A stretch of 64,000 nt of DNA. Origin: Aselliscus stoliczkanus. Lineage: Eukaryota; Chordata; Mammalia; Chiroptera; Hipposideridae. Location: assembly GCA_033961575.1 (NCBI GenBank), contig CM066734.1, forward strand, positions 86,822,501-86,886,500, read 5' to 3'. Both the position numbers and the translations under genes were made by a program. The stretch's first letter is position 1. Each line of letters begins with the position of its first letter. The notes under the pieces were generated by a model that worked only from the letters and a program-made list of their open reading frames with translations, had not been told where the DNA came from and searched no databases. Of the stretch, positions 21,590-33,581 are shown in pieces.

Positions 21590-23110
21590 ACTAAATTTTA
21601 CAGTGACATATAATTTATGTGGACAAGGGCACACATCTTAAGTGTATATATAGACCAGTGAATTTCCACAAAGTGAATACACTCATGTAATTCCCCTCGT
21701 ACCAAGATATAGAATATTACCAGTGTCCCAGAAGCCTCCCTCATGCTCTTTCCCAACCACTACACCCCCAAAGGTAACTGCTTCCCTGACTTCTATCACC
21801 GTCAATTATATAAGTAGAATACATAGATGTACTCTGGCTTCTTTAGCTCAACATTTTGTGCAATTCATCCATGTTGTAGGATCTGATAGTAGTCTATTTA
21901 TTTTCTTTGCACTATAATATTCCATTGCATAATTAAACTATAATTTCTCCATTCTGCTGTTGATGAACATTTGGGTTGCTTTCACATTGGGGCTATTATG
22001 AATGGTACAATTACGAACATTTTTGTGTCTTTTGGTGAAGTTATGTACACATATCTGCAGACTATATGTATACTTCTGTTAGAAGTGGAATTGCTGGGTC
22101 CTAGGGATATGTATGTGCAGCTGGAGGAGATATTGCTGTAAGTCTCCTTGCTGTAAAGTGTCAGCTCTATAGAACATTTTAAATGACTATATAGCAATGG
22201 ATCCTATGTGAACAACAGTTTTATGTAATCAATCCTCACTATTGTATATGTAGGTAATCATCTTTCACTATTTTAACAGTACTATAATGAACATTATTGT
22301 AGCTGAATCTTTGTACCCTTATATCCTTCAACTAAATTCCTGGAAATAAACTTGTTGGATCAAAAATTATACACATTTTTAAGTCTTTTGCTTCTGATAC
22401 AGATCTCCCAAAGGCCTGCCACAAAGCTTCTCCCAATTTACCCTCTACTAGCAATGCACACAAATGTCTGTTTACCCTAATCCTCAGTATTAGTTGCGTT
22501 TTTAACCTTTGCTAAAATTCATAGGCAGAAGTAACATCTTACTGTTCTAATTCATCTGTGAATATTAGTAAGTTTCTACATTTTTTTAATGTGTTTATTA
22601 GCCATTTGTATTTCTTTTCTTGTCACTTATTTGGGTTCCTCTTATTTTCATCTTTTTCTAAGCTATTCTGTAGCAATACTATATATTGGGGATATGAATC
22701 ATTTAACTGCTATCTATGTTGCAGTTACTTTTTGTGGTTTTGTCTTTTGTTCTAATTAATGGATTGGTTTGGTTTTTTTTAATTCATACTGTTTTAAGTA
22801 GTCATTCTAATTTTCTCTTGTGTTGTCCCACCTTAAGATTATATAAATATTCCCTATATTTTATTCTAGTTCTTCATGGTTTTCATCTTTGCATAAATTT
22901 TTAGTACATAGAATTTCATCGTGTTATATTACGTATAACCAATATAACTGTTTTTTCTTAGTTAGTTTATTTTTACATGAATTATAGCCTTTCTCCACTT
23001 ATTTAGAATGCCACTTTTTTTTTTTTAATCCTGAAGACTTTTATCTACTTGATCTATTTCTAGATTTTTCTGTTTAGGAGAGTAACAAACTTTTTTTACT
23101 ATTGTTACTG
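21590..23110 (-). mobile_element. Antisense old L1 3' portion in THAP6 intron
   Basis: Reverse-strand L1 3'-end words: 'attccattgcataattaaac', 'ttgatgaacatttgggttgc', 'gtggaattgctgggtcctag', with L1-like T-rich sequence to about 23,110. No intact ORF2 remains. Limits approximate. Confidence 0.65.
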
Positions 23111-23379
23111 TGTAACATGTTTTTAATACCTGGCAGGCATATCTTCCCTCATTATCACTCTTCTTTTTTTAGGAAAATTTGTGTTTTCAGGTGAACTTTA
23201 GAGTAAATTGGGTGAAGTTCCTTTAGAGTAATCTCAGGGCAATTTAAAATTTACTGACTTCTAAAAGTAGTTTCCATGAAAAGAAATGTATTAATTTTAC
23301 TATACAAAGTTAAGAAGGGATAAAAGTTTTAAGACAGGACAGAGGTATCTATAATAATGTTATTAACTATTCTTAACAG

Positions 23380-23505
23380 GGGAAAAGTGAAAAGCTTCAT
23401 TGTAGGAAAAACTTCACCCTCAAACCCCTTCCAGTCACAAACCACAATCACCAACTTGTTGATGCTTCCTCGTGTACTGAAGAATTTCAATCCCAGTTCA
23501 TTTTT
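23380..23505 (+). CDS. THAP6: THAP6 coding exon (linker)
   Basis: 126-nt exon, 42 codons in phase 0, from acceptor AACAG to donor GTAAGT. It encodes residues 97-138 (GKSEKLHCRKNFTLKPLPVT, then NHNHQLVDASSCTEEFQSQF and IF), a basic-to-polar linker between THAP domain and coiled coil, with no catalytic motif. It is the most divergent part of the protein by eye and is probably flexible. Confidence 0.95.
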
Positions 23506-23794
23506 GTAAGTAAAATTACTTACTGTGCTAATGTTGATATTCTTAAGATGAATTTGTCCTCTCCATTAGTGCTAAACTTTTCAAAATCTATTGAAAAGCT
23601 AGGTGTTTAGATGTGTGAGATTTTTAAAAATACGTAATATCCAAAGTAATATTGCTTACCAGGGCCATTACAATGCAATAATATAGAGGTAGTTAATCCT
23701 TTGGTTACATATTTAGTTCAAAAGATGCTTTCACAAGGATATTTCAATCAATAAAATGCAATAATTCCTCCCTTTAGGTACTATATTTTCTTTT

Positions 23795-24810
23795 TTTTAA
23801 TTAAAGTTTATTGGGATGACAACGGTTAGTAAAGTTACATAGGTTTCAGGTGTACCTTTCTGTAATACATCATCTATATATCATATTGTGTTGACCACCC
23901 AGAGTCAGTTCTCCTTCCATCACCATGTATTTGACCCTGTTTACCCTCATCTACCATCCATATATTTCCTGTATGAAAATATCTAATTTAAAAAAACAGT
24001 CATATGGAGTATTCAAGCTTCCATTTATTTATTCATCTCATTTTCTATTCCTGTTAGAACCAGGCCTGGATATAGATCTGTTTTACTATCTTGATTATTA
24101 TGGCTTTTTAATAATTATTAAAATCAGGTAGTGTTATTCCTTCAACTTTATTGTTTTTCAAAGTAGTTTTGGATTTTCTAGGTCCTTTGCATTTTTGTAT
24201 GAATTTCAGATCACTTTCTAAATTTCTACAAAAATGCCTGCTGTAATTTTGATGGGATTGTTTTGAATCTACAGATTCATTTGGAAAAAAATCACCATCT
24301 TAATAAAACTATTTTAAGTCTTTCAACACATGAACTCATTATATCTCTTCATTTATTTAGGTCTTTAACTTCTCTTAGAGACGTTTTATAGTTTTCAGTG
24401 TACTCGTTCTTTTACTGATTTATCCCTAAATATTTTTATACGTTTGGATGCTATTATAAATGGTATTGTTTTATTTATTGCTAGTATTTGGAATTACAAT
24501 TGATTTTTATACTTTGATCTTGTGTCTGACAAACTTGCTAACCTCACATATTAATGATCAAAGCTTTTTTGTAGAGGCTATCAGATTTTCTATTATTAGC
24601 ATGATAGGTAATTATGCTTTCTGTCATTAAAAACAGTTTTACTTCTTCCTTTCCAATATGAATACCTTTCATTTCTTTTTCTTGCTTTATTGCACTGCCT
24701 TGAACCTCTAGGGTTATGCTGAATAGAAGCACAGAGAGCTAATGTCCATGCCCTGATCCTGATTTTAGGAGAAAACATTCAGTCTAAATAACCCAAAAGT
24801 TATTTAGATT
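23795..24810 (-). mobile_element. Antisense L1 fragment in last THAP6 intron
   Basis: 'taggtttcaggtgtaccttt' near 23,845 is reverse L1 3' UTR. 'ttgatgggattgttttgaat' near 24,250 and 'tttaacttctcttagagacg' near 24,365 are reverse ORF2. The jump between them shows a deletion or truncation. Frames are broken. Confidence 0.7.
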
Positions 24811-25298
24811 CTTCAAAACTTTTTTTATGTCTTTGGCCATGTATTAGATTTTTTTTAGATATGAATCAGTCCAGTCTCTGTTATTTCATTTTGGCTGGAA
24901 GCAAAAGCCCTCTTCACTAATTTTATATTAAATAAAAGCTTTTCAAAAGTACTTTATAGTACTTTATATGTCAGTGTTAGTTTCCCCATTTTCAAATGAA
25001 AAGAAGTATATCCAGCAAACGTAAGCAGAAACATAATAAATATTGAAAGAACTTACATTATCTCTTTTTAAATCCAAAGCCAGAGTCCTCTCTAAATCTA
25101 TAACACCCAATCTGAGATCTTGCTCCAATGCTGCTTTCCTGTCTTCCCTCATAAAGTCAAATATTCATCAAAATAAAGTAACTCAGTCACAAGTTTAACA
25201 ATTTAAGTTAATGTGATTACTGATCATTTAAGTTTGTTTGATAGGTAAAACCTAAACTTAGCAGCCCCACACTTAGGAACTAAAAACTGTATAGTCAT

Positions 25299-25421
25299 GG
25301 GCCGGCTGAGTGGCGCGGAGGTTAAGCGCTGGCTTGGGAAGCCAGTGGCCCCGGTTTGGTCCCACATATGAGGGCCAGTGACACTGCCCTCAGAAAAACA
25401 AACAAACAAAAAAACCCAAAC
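25299..25421 (+). mobile_element. Short-form SINE in THAP6 intron
   Basis: Short form with head, 'gggccagtgacactgccctc' and an A-rich AAAC-type tail. Target duplication aaaactgtatagtcat / aaaactgtgtagtcat at 25,283-25,298 and 25,422-25,437 (one mismatch). Confidence 0.93.
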
Positions 25422-25733
25422 AAAACTGTGTAGTCATTATGAGAGTCATGGTGTTCGTAAGCAGATACCTACCGCCAAATGGAAGTGCTTCCCATCCACA
25501 GGATTCTGCGCTTCTCAGGTCCATGTGTGCCTAGCCTTAGACGAAAGAGGCCTGAGGTACTGGAAATACTGCTTTCACCCCCATCCTTTTCCTATGTTCC
25601 TTAAACCTCTTAGATCACCAACTTAAAGATCTTCTCTAAGCATAGTACATGGAAAAACAGCTGAGGTCTAGTTATAAGCTTTTAGTTAATTGCTTGTCTG
25701 TCTTGTTTACTAACTTGGTATTTATGTTTTTAG

Positions 25734-25973
25734 GAACATAGCTACAGTGTAATGGACAGCCCAAAGAAACTTAAGCATAAATTAGATCATGTGATCAGCG
25801 AGCTAGAGGATACCAAGAAAAGTCTGCAGAATGTTTTAGACCGAGAAAAACGGTTCCAAAAATCACTGAGGAAGACAATCAGGGAATTAAAGGATGAATG
25901 CCTCATCAGCCAAGAAACAGCAAATAGACTGGAAACTTTCTGTTGGGAGTATTGTCGGGAGAGCATAGAATGA
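25734..25973 (+). CDS. THAP6: THAP6 last coding exon (HCF-1 motif, coiled coil, stop)
   Basis: After acceptor TTTTTAG the exon opens with GAACATAGCTAC, encoding EHSY (residues 139-142), a match to the [DE]HxY HCF-1-binding motif found in many THAP proteins. Heptad-like sequence follows (LKHKLDHVISELEDTKKSL, NVLDREKRFQKSLRKTIREL), consistent with a dimerising coiled coil. Stop TGA is at 25,971-25,973 after ESIE. Four further sense codons (D, Y, T, S) and a second TGA follow in frame, which suggests the stop is five codons earlier than in the human 222-residue protein. Confidence 0.96.
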   Translation, partial: EHSYSVMDSPKKLKHKLDHVISELEDTKKSLQNVLDREKRFQKSLRKTIRELKDECLISQETANRLETFCWEYCRESIE

Positions 25974-27660
25974 GATTATACTTCATGAAATAACTTCATG
26001 TTGTGTTATACTTAAAATTACCTTTAGTTCCACATTTTAGAAAATAATTCTTATTTACCATTATTCAATAATATCCATCATTTAGATTGCTGCTTTGGAT
26101 CCTCTGCAGCATTATGCATTATAGTTGTTATCCAAAGCCATGCAGAAATTTGTGTTAGTGATAATGTTTTTGTGTGACTTGTGTGACAATTATGTTTTTA
26201 TGGACCCTAAATGTGCCAGGTCATACTGTAAGATGTTAAAAGTTTGAGAAAATTCCACAGGACTAGGGAAATTATATCAAATCAGCCATGTTAAACTGTG
26301 GTAGTAGGAACTGGATACTTCTTCAGCAGCATCATATTGTTTACTTTAAAGGAGTACGTTATTATTATTTACTTGGGTAAACTTTATGAAAAATTTGTTA
26401 AATTGTACTTTAAATGTATGCTACTATAAAACAGAATTTATTTATAATACATGTCCATTTGGGATCCAGTCCAAGGTGTTTTTGTTAGCAACAATACCAA
26501 AATATCTTTTTACAAGACACCCCATAGTACTGACCCTGAGAACAGCATACAGTACAGATCTTTTGGCTTTTAAAGTTGTCCAGAGTTCAAATTAAGAAGA
26601 CCCCTAATGAGGTCTCAGTTTTTCAGTACAATACCTTATTCCTCCGAACCAGGAGCACTTTGATGTAATCCTGCATGGCTTTAAAATGTTTTAGAAAAGG
26701 TCATAAATCTGATTTTTAAATAGCTAGTTACTCTGACAGTTCCTTGAACATTTTGTTTTATGACTGTTATTTTATCATAAAGGTATATCTTCAAAATCTA
26801 AATGCCAGGACTAGATGAATACTTTCTCATGATCCTTTGTATTTTATGGAAAGTAATATTGCTGACATTTAAAAAAAATACAAAATACAGAAGAAACCTT
26901 AGAAAAAATAATGAAATAGGAATTGGAGAAAAGGTTATAATATTTTTCTTTAATTAGAACTGTAGATTACCATTCAAGAGCTTCTATTTAGAGAAATAGG
27001 TAAGTAAAACAGAAGCTTTAGAATAGTTTCTTACTGAATATACAAGTAATAACTTTTAGCTATTTTCTGATTGACCCAAGTGTCAGAAATGTTTGTTTTC
27101 TCCTCATTTCTTAGTTAAAATAACTGAAATTAAGAGTCATAAATACTAGGGACTAGAATAAAGTTACTAGCCCAAAGCCAGATTCTACTCTGAAGCACAT
27201 GTACACATGAATCTCTTCAGACATCTGTGCTGTAGTAGTTAGAATTTGAGTATCAATTATTTCAATGTGTTAACTAAAAATGAACTGTATTTTGTACTAA
27301 AATGTTCATTGTAATTTTATTTGTATTACTATTGGTAAGGATATGATCACTTGAATTTTTTTATATTTAAGAATTTTCTGTTTTAAGGCATCTTGTATTT
27401 TGATTTGTATGTAGGATTCTAAACCTTCCTTCTAAATGGGATTTTTACCCACATTTCAGAGATCAGCATTCTGTTAAGAAATCACTGAGGTCATGTCATT
27501 TTACTACCTTAAAAAAAAAATCACCTCTCATTAGCTACCCAGTATTTATTTTAGTTATTTAATCTTGAGTTCATAATGGACACTCTGAAGGAAAGTTTGG
27601 GTATGCCCTTAGGTTTTATGGATATCCTGTGATAGAAATGGAGACATTTTCCCTCACCCT
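25974..27660 (+). other. THAP6: THAP6 3' UTR and downstream sequence
   Basis: AT-rich sequence without a strong repeat signature, as expected of a long mammalian 3' UTR. The first AATAAA noticed after the stop is at 27,157-27,162, with another at 27,895-27,900. Which one is used cannot be told from sequence. The small reading frame at 26,386-26,595 has no recognisable product. Confidence 0.5.
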
Positions 27661-27683
27661 ATTTTTGAGTATAAAAATTAAAG

Positions 27684-27809
27684 GGGCTGGCCTAGATGGC
27701 GCGGTGGTTAAGCGCTGCCTTGGGAAGCCAGCGGCCCTGGTTCGGGTCCCACATATGAGGGCCAGTGACACTGCCCTCAAAAAAAAAAAAAAAGAAAGAA
27801 AAGAAAAAG
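27684..27809 (+). mobile_element. Short-form SINE
   Basis: Head starting 'gggctggcctagatggcgcg', 'gccagtgacactgccctc' end, then a poly(A)/AAAG tail. Short target duplication attaaag at 27,677-27,683 and 27,810-27,816. The anticodon arm has lost one G relative to other copies. Confidence 0.88.
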
Positions 27810-28159
27810 ATTAAAGTTAGTGGACAATGGAGAAAAGTAAAAGGATAGCTCCAAAACAGCGTGTCCCAATTCTAGCTCTCTATAGGCTGCTTTGAATAAA
27901 TCAAGCCTGGGAGACCTTTCCAAAAATCAAGTCCAAGTTTCTGCTACATATCACAGTTGCCAATCACTTTTAACACTTGTGTTCACAGTGAACTCAGTCC
28001 TTGGGTTCTTTTTTGTTGGTCTTAGTATCACTGAGAGAGAACTGTGGGCAAAATATTGGTATCAAGGACCCAGAGCAACCCATTTGCTCTTTATTTTTAT
28101 GGAGAAATTATTACCCGTAGAAATTTGACATGAAAAATAGGGTCCTCCCTGCCTGCCTC

Positions 28160-28486
28160 CCCAAACAAATACTTGAACACAATATATACCTCAGTCCACC
28201 GTTCCCAGAGAACAGTTCTTAGCCCGGGAAAGAACCATCCTTTGCAGAGCAAAATCAGTCATCCCCATCCAGAGGCAACCGAGGCCAACCTAAGGCTTCA
28301 CTCTGCATTAAAGCTCGGAGTGGCCTCTTTATTCTGGAACAAACTAATACACTAATTGAACCTCAGCAACAAATCAGGTATGATAGACTTGACATGGGCA
28401 TTTCTCTTCATATCAAGTTTAAATGTTCAGACTTTGGTTACTAAAGATAAAAACAATTATACCATGGTCTTTGAGAAAAGATAAAA

Positions 28487-28536
<50 letters not shown>

Positions 28537-28905
28537 CTTTTAATAAAAAGATAAAATTATTACAGAAATAACTGAGAGGTGAAGAATCCATTATATATTT
28601 GAAAAATATTTTCTCTAGCAATGTGCTCTATTTGCTTTTTATACATTTAGTTAGTTATTTAATAAAATGAGAAGAAAAAAATCAAGTGCATATATACAGT
28701 GGTTTTACTTTAATTCCTTTTGAATTTTTACCTCCACCTTTAATTCTAATATCACAGAGTTTGCTGGGTTAGATGACCTAAGAAGCAGGCCTGCTTCTAC
28801 CACAACAAATACCTGAACACAGTATGTACTTCAGTCCTCTGTCACCAGAGAACGGTTCTTAGCCTGGGAAAAACTGTCCTGTGCAGAGCAAAACCAGTCA
28901 CAGAC
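28160..28905 (+). repeat. Pair of about 100-bp direct repeats
   Basis: 28,163-28,260 and 28,804-28,902 are alignable by eye at roughly 80-85%: both carry 'caaatac.tgaacaca', 'cagagaac.gttcttagcc' and 'tgcagagcaaaa.cagtca'. They lie 640 bp apart and enclose a (TA)n microsatellite. The family, if any, is not recognised. Confidence 0.75.
28490..28532. repeat. (TA)n microsatellite
   Basis: About 21 TA dinucleotides. The words 'aaaagataaaatt' occur on both sides (near 28,476 and 28,547), like a small duplication around it. Confidence 0.95.
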
Positions 28906-29589
28906 CCCTTTCCTGCTCTGGGCCTCAACACTGGCAGCCTTTCCTGTCACCCGGTACAGAGCAGAGAGCAGTATTTTTAGGTGTGAAATATGCTCCCTTC
29001 AGAATCCAAAGAGGCCTATTGGGCATTGTGCTTCCATATTCATAGTAAGAGATGCAAATTGTCTTCTACTTCAAAGGGGATTCCTAGCATGGCCCTGATC
29101 ACTGGACACTTCCCCAAAAAATTTACAGTAGGGTCCTGTTGCTTTTCTCTTCACTGTGTACTGCTTTATTGAATGACATACATACTCAGTAGGTTTCAGA
29201 CCACAGCATCTTAAAATGTAAGTGTTTGAGTCTCATTTAGTCTCATTTATTTACTATGTATCTTAGGCACATAAAGAAGTTTATAGACTAACATATTTAA
29301 TGTACTAACCTATCACATTTAATGCTTTCAAAGCCTCATACCCTATTGTGAGAGATACAAAGATAATAAGATGAAGGCATTCATAACCTACAGCGACATA
29401 TAAGTAAATAACACAACTATAGAGAAGTAGGCAGTGGGGCAGGATAGTAGCAATTAAAGAAGATGCTGCAACTATGAAATTAAAGGAGACTCAAAGTTCC
29501 AAAATGGAACATTAGTGTGTCAATGTAAGCAGTCTCTCCCAGGACCTGGATTCTGTTAGTACCCTCTTTGGATGTGAAAACAGGAAACA

Positions 29590-29745
29590 AAGACCACCCC
29601 AGATATGGGGTCCAATCCATATCTGACACTTTATTACATATGGGACTTGGGCCAAGTTACTGAAGCTCTCTTAGCATTTACAAAATGAACAATAATACCT
29701 TCCTCACCCAGTTGTGAGAATTGTATTAAATTGTGTATAAAACAG
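29590..29745 (+). mobile_element. MIR fragment
   Basis: 'acttgggccaagttactgaa', 'tttacaaaatgaacaataat' and 'ctcacccagttgtgagaatt' follow MIR consensus order in sense orientation, well diverged. Confidence 0.6.
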
Positions 29746-30028
29746 ACTACAGTGAGCTGTCCATATATTATTTTTCTTTCTTTAAATCCCTTGCCAGAGA
29801 TAACAGGAAGAAGGGCAAAAAAGAAGAAGGAGAAATGGCATTTGCTAGGGAATGACAGTGGCAACAGTGCCTAGGTAGGCTATACGTGCCTTAAATAACT
29901 ATTTCCTCCTGTGGCAGCTCAAAAACAGAGAAGGAACATTGTCCCACTGAAAGAGAAATTTTTAATCACATCCACCTTTCCCTCAAACCTCAACCCTGAA
30001 GAGTCATTTAATTCATCTTAGATATGTC

Positions 30029-30060
30029 TCATTCATTCATTCATTCATTTATTCATTCAA
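30029..30060. repeat. (ATTC)n microsatellite
   Basis: About eight ATTC units with one interruption, in intergenic sequence. Confidence 0.85.
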
Positions 30061-32112
30061 CTTCATAAGGCACTTTAGATAGTGCTACTCAAAATGTGAT
30101 TCAGAGACCAGTGTACAAGTTAAGAAGCATGCGCCAGAATGTAAATCAATTACATTTCAAAGCACACTGTTTAGTTCAGGTGACATTTTTTTCATAACAA
30201 GACTTTCTCAGTGAATGACACATTTACATTCTGGGACAAGCATTTTCTCATTCTGGACCAGGAAAAAAGAGTTCACAGGCTAGCTCAGAATATTCAGGCA
30301 CTTACTAAATAGACAGCCTTTGAATTAGCCTTAGCTCATTGGTTTGTGATCAGTTGATAGCAGAGGCATCCCCGACAGATTTGTGTCAGATAACACACTT
30401 CCCAAATGCTTGTGGTAGAGCTTGTGCAGCTGAAAGATAACATCGCATCTGACTCAGCAGATCTGGGCTTAATGCTTTTTAAAACACAAGTTTTGATTTC
30501 CAGTCAAGATGGTGGAGTGTGTAAATGCAGTGCTTGCCTTCTCTCATGACCACATCAAAATTACAACTAAACTACAACAACCATCATTGAGAATGGCCTG
30601 AAATCTAGCTGAACCAAAGCCCTACAACAAAGACCATACAGAAAAAGTCAACTTGAGACTGGTACGAGGGGCAGAGATATGAAAATGGGTGGTCCCACAC
30701 CCACAGGTGACCATTACAAATTGAGAGGGATATCTCAGCTGTGGAGGTCCCCCCCTTGAGGAGTAATGGGTCCCAGCCCCACACCAGGCTCCTTAGCCAA
30801 GGGTTTCAGTGCTGGGGAGAGAAGTACCCATAACTTCTGACTGTGAAAACCAGCGGAGATTTGTGGCTGGGTGAGACAGAGGGCAGCTGGAGTCCCAGGC
30901 ACTCCTCTTAACGGACCCACACATGACTTACTTGCTGATAGATTCACTCACTCTGACATCCAGCCCTGGGGCAACAGTTCAAAAGGTGCCAAGGACATAT
31001 GGGGAGGGACTGAGCTGCCTGGCTGCAGGGTGAGGGCTTGAGGGGGCACCTTACTCCAAGACAAAAGAGCTGGTGGAAGTCATTGTTTCTTTGTGGAGCC
31101 CTCCCCACTCCTGGCATGCAGACAGGCAGCCGCCATATCTGAGTCTCCATCAACCTGGCTCACAGCATTCGTTTGCCCCATGCTGGTAATTCTGAGATCC
31201 CACCCCACCCAACTTTCATGATACCCAGGCCACTTCCAGTGGCTTCTCTGGGGAAGGACCTGCTTTGGCTCATGCTGCAGAACCTTTTCTCAAAGGTTCA
31301 CAAAATCCAAACAAGCAGCATCTGGCTTTGGCATGTCCCATACCTCTGGCTGAGCAGCCCTATGCCTGGCACTAGTGACAGCAAGCCTAGGTTCACAGCT
31401 TGGCATCTCAAGACTCCTCAAAGCATAGTGTGGGCAGCGGCCATCTGCACATTGCTTTGTGGCTTATGTCAGGTGGCCCAAGGCATGGCACAGGCTTGGC
31501 ATCCAATGGGTCCCCTCCCAGGAGACCCTAGGGCTGGCACACCCAGTGGTAAGCTTCTGACTGAGCCATAGATCACCTGTCTCCAAGGTCAGCAGACCCA
31601 ACGGGCAGACTGGGCAGGCATCAGAGCCCTGCAAAAGTAAATCCTGCTCTGTAGAGTCAGCCCCTGCACTACAATTCTCCACTGTAGTCACAGCCAGTCC
31701 TCACAACCAATGAGCCTGAGGGTCAATCCCTCCCATTAACATATAAACAGCAACCAAGGCTCAGCCACAATAGGAGGGTGCACATAACCCACAGAAGGGA
31801 CATACCTGGAGAACCTGGCTCAGGTGACCAAGGAAATTGTGCCACTGGATCTCACAGGACACCTACTACATAAGGCCACTCTTCTAAGACAAAGACACAT
31901 ACCAGCCCTACCTAATACACAGAAACAATCACATGAAGCAGCCAAAATGAGGAGACAAAGAAACATGTTCCAAATGAAAGGACAGAACAAAGCACCAGAA
32001 AAACAATTAAACAAAATGGAGACAAGCAATCTATCAGATGCAGACTTCAAATCACTGGTTATAAGGATGCTCAGTGATCTCAGGGAGAGCTTCAATAAAG
32101 AAATAAGGAACA

Positions 32113-32560
32113 GGGCCGGCCGAGTGGCGCATTGGTTAAGCGCTGGTTTTGGGATGCCAGCGGCCCCGGTTCGGATCCCACATGAGGGCCAGTGACACTG
32201 CCCTCTACAGCTAACAACAGCTCCACCTGGAGCTGGGCTGTGCGAGCCCCAGTGATGGTGTAGGCTGCAGCCCCTGCTGCAGTGGACTGCCATAGGCTAC
32301 AGTGAGTGGCCCGCAGCCAGCGTGAGTGGCTGGCAGCCAAGAGTGAGCTGCCAATAGCCGCGGTGAGCGACATCCAGAGGCCAGCGACCGATCTGCCTTA
32401 TCCGGGAAGAGTGCAATGACGATACCTACAGTGAAGCAACATCTTCCGCAACTAAACTGAAGAACAAAAAGACAGCAACTTGTCTGTTCCCCTTCCCCGA
32501 TTCCCCAACGCTGTTCCCCTCCGCCAATTCCCCAATAAAATCTTTAAAAAAAAAAAAAAA
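32113..32560 (+). mobile_element. Long-form SINE nested in L1 copy B
   Basis: Long form with doubled CCCC tail block, AATAAAATCTTT and poly(A). Exact target duplication aaagaaataaggaaca at 32,097-32,112 and 32,561-32,576, inside ORF1-derived sequence. Confidence 0.95.
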
Positions 32561-33125
32561 AAAGAAATAAGGAACATAAAAATGGAGATAGAAAACATAA
32601 AAACCAACCAGTCAGAAATAAAGAATACAATAGCTGAAATGAAGAATACATTAGAAGGAAACAACAGTAGATTAGATGAAACAGAGGATCAATTTAAAAG
32701 ATAAGGTAGCAAGAAAAAACCCACTCAGAACAGGAAAAAGAAAAAAGAATCCAAAAAAATGAGCACAGTTTAAGGGGCCTCTGGGAGAACATCAAGCATA
32801 CCAACATTCACATCAGAGGGGTACCAAAAGGCGAAGAGAGAGATCAAGGAATTGAAAACCTATTTGAAGAAATAATGACTGAAAACTTCCCTAACCTGGC
32901 AAAGGAAATGGATATTCAAGCTCAGGAAGCACAGACAGTCCCAAATAAGATGAACCCAAACATGCCCACACCAAGACACATCATAATTAAAATGCCAAAA
33001 GTTAAAGACTAAGAGGAATCTTAACAGCAGTAAGAGAAAAGCAACTATTTACCTACAAGGGAGCTCCCGTAAGACTGTCTGCTGATTTCTCAACAGAAAC
33101 TTTCCAGGTCAGAAGGGATTGGCAC

Positions 33126-33581
33126 GGGCCGGCCGAGTGGTGCATTGGGTAAGAGCTGGTTTTGGGATGCCAGCGGCCCCAGTTCGGATCCCACATATGA
33201 GGGCCAGTGACACTGCCCTCTACAGCTAACAACAGCTCCACCTGGAGCTGGGCTGTGCAAGTCCTGGCAACGGTGTAGGCTGCAGCCCCTGCTGCAGTGG
33301 GCTGCCATAGGCTACAGTGAGTGGCCAGCAGCCAGCGTGAGCAGCTGGCAGCCAGCATGAGCTGCCAATAGCCATGGTGCGTGACCATCCAAGGCCGGCG
33401 ACAGAACTGCCTCATCTGGGAAGAGCACAATGACGATACCAACATGGGCCAGTGAAGCAATGTCCTCCACAACTAGACTGAAGAACAAAAAGATAGCAAC
33501 TTGTCTGTTCCCCTTCCCTGATTCCCCAACGCTGTTCCCCTCCCCCAATTCCCCAATAAAATCTTTAAAAAAAAAAAAGGG
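33126..33581 (+). mobile_element. Long-form SINE nested in L1 copy B
   Basis: Long form with doubled tail block and AATAAAATCTTT. Exact target duplication gggattggcac at 33,115-33,125 and 33,582-33,592, near the 3' end of ORF1-derived sequence. Confidence 0.94.

Larger units (their letters stand above)
19464..23379 (+). other. THAP6: THAP6 intron with antisense L1, SINE and MIR
   Basis: 3.9 kb intron from donor GTTTGT to acceptor TTCTTAACAG. It contains a reverse long-form SINE (19,809-20,242), a MIR (21,120-21,345) and antisense L1 (from 21,590). I see no coding exon in 20,250-20,940. Confidence 0.85.
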
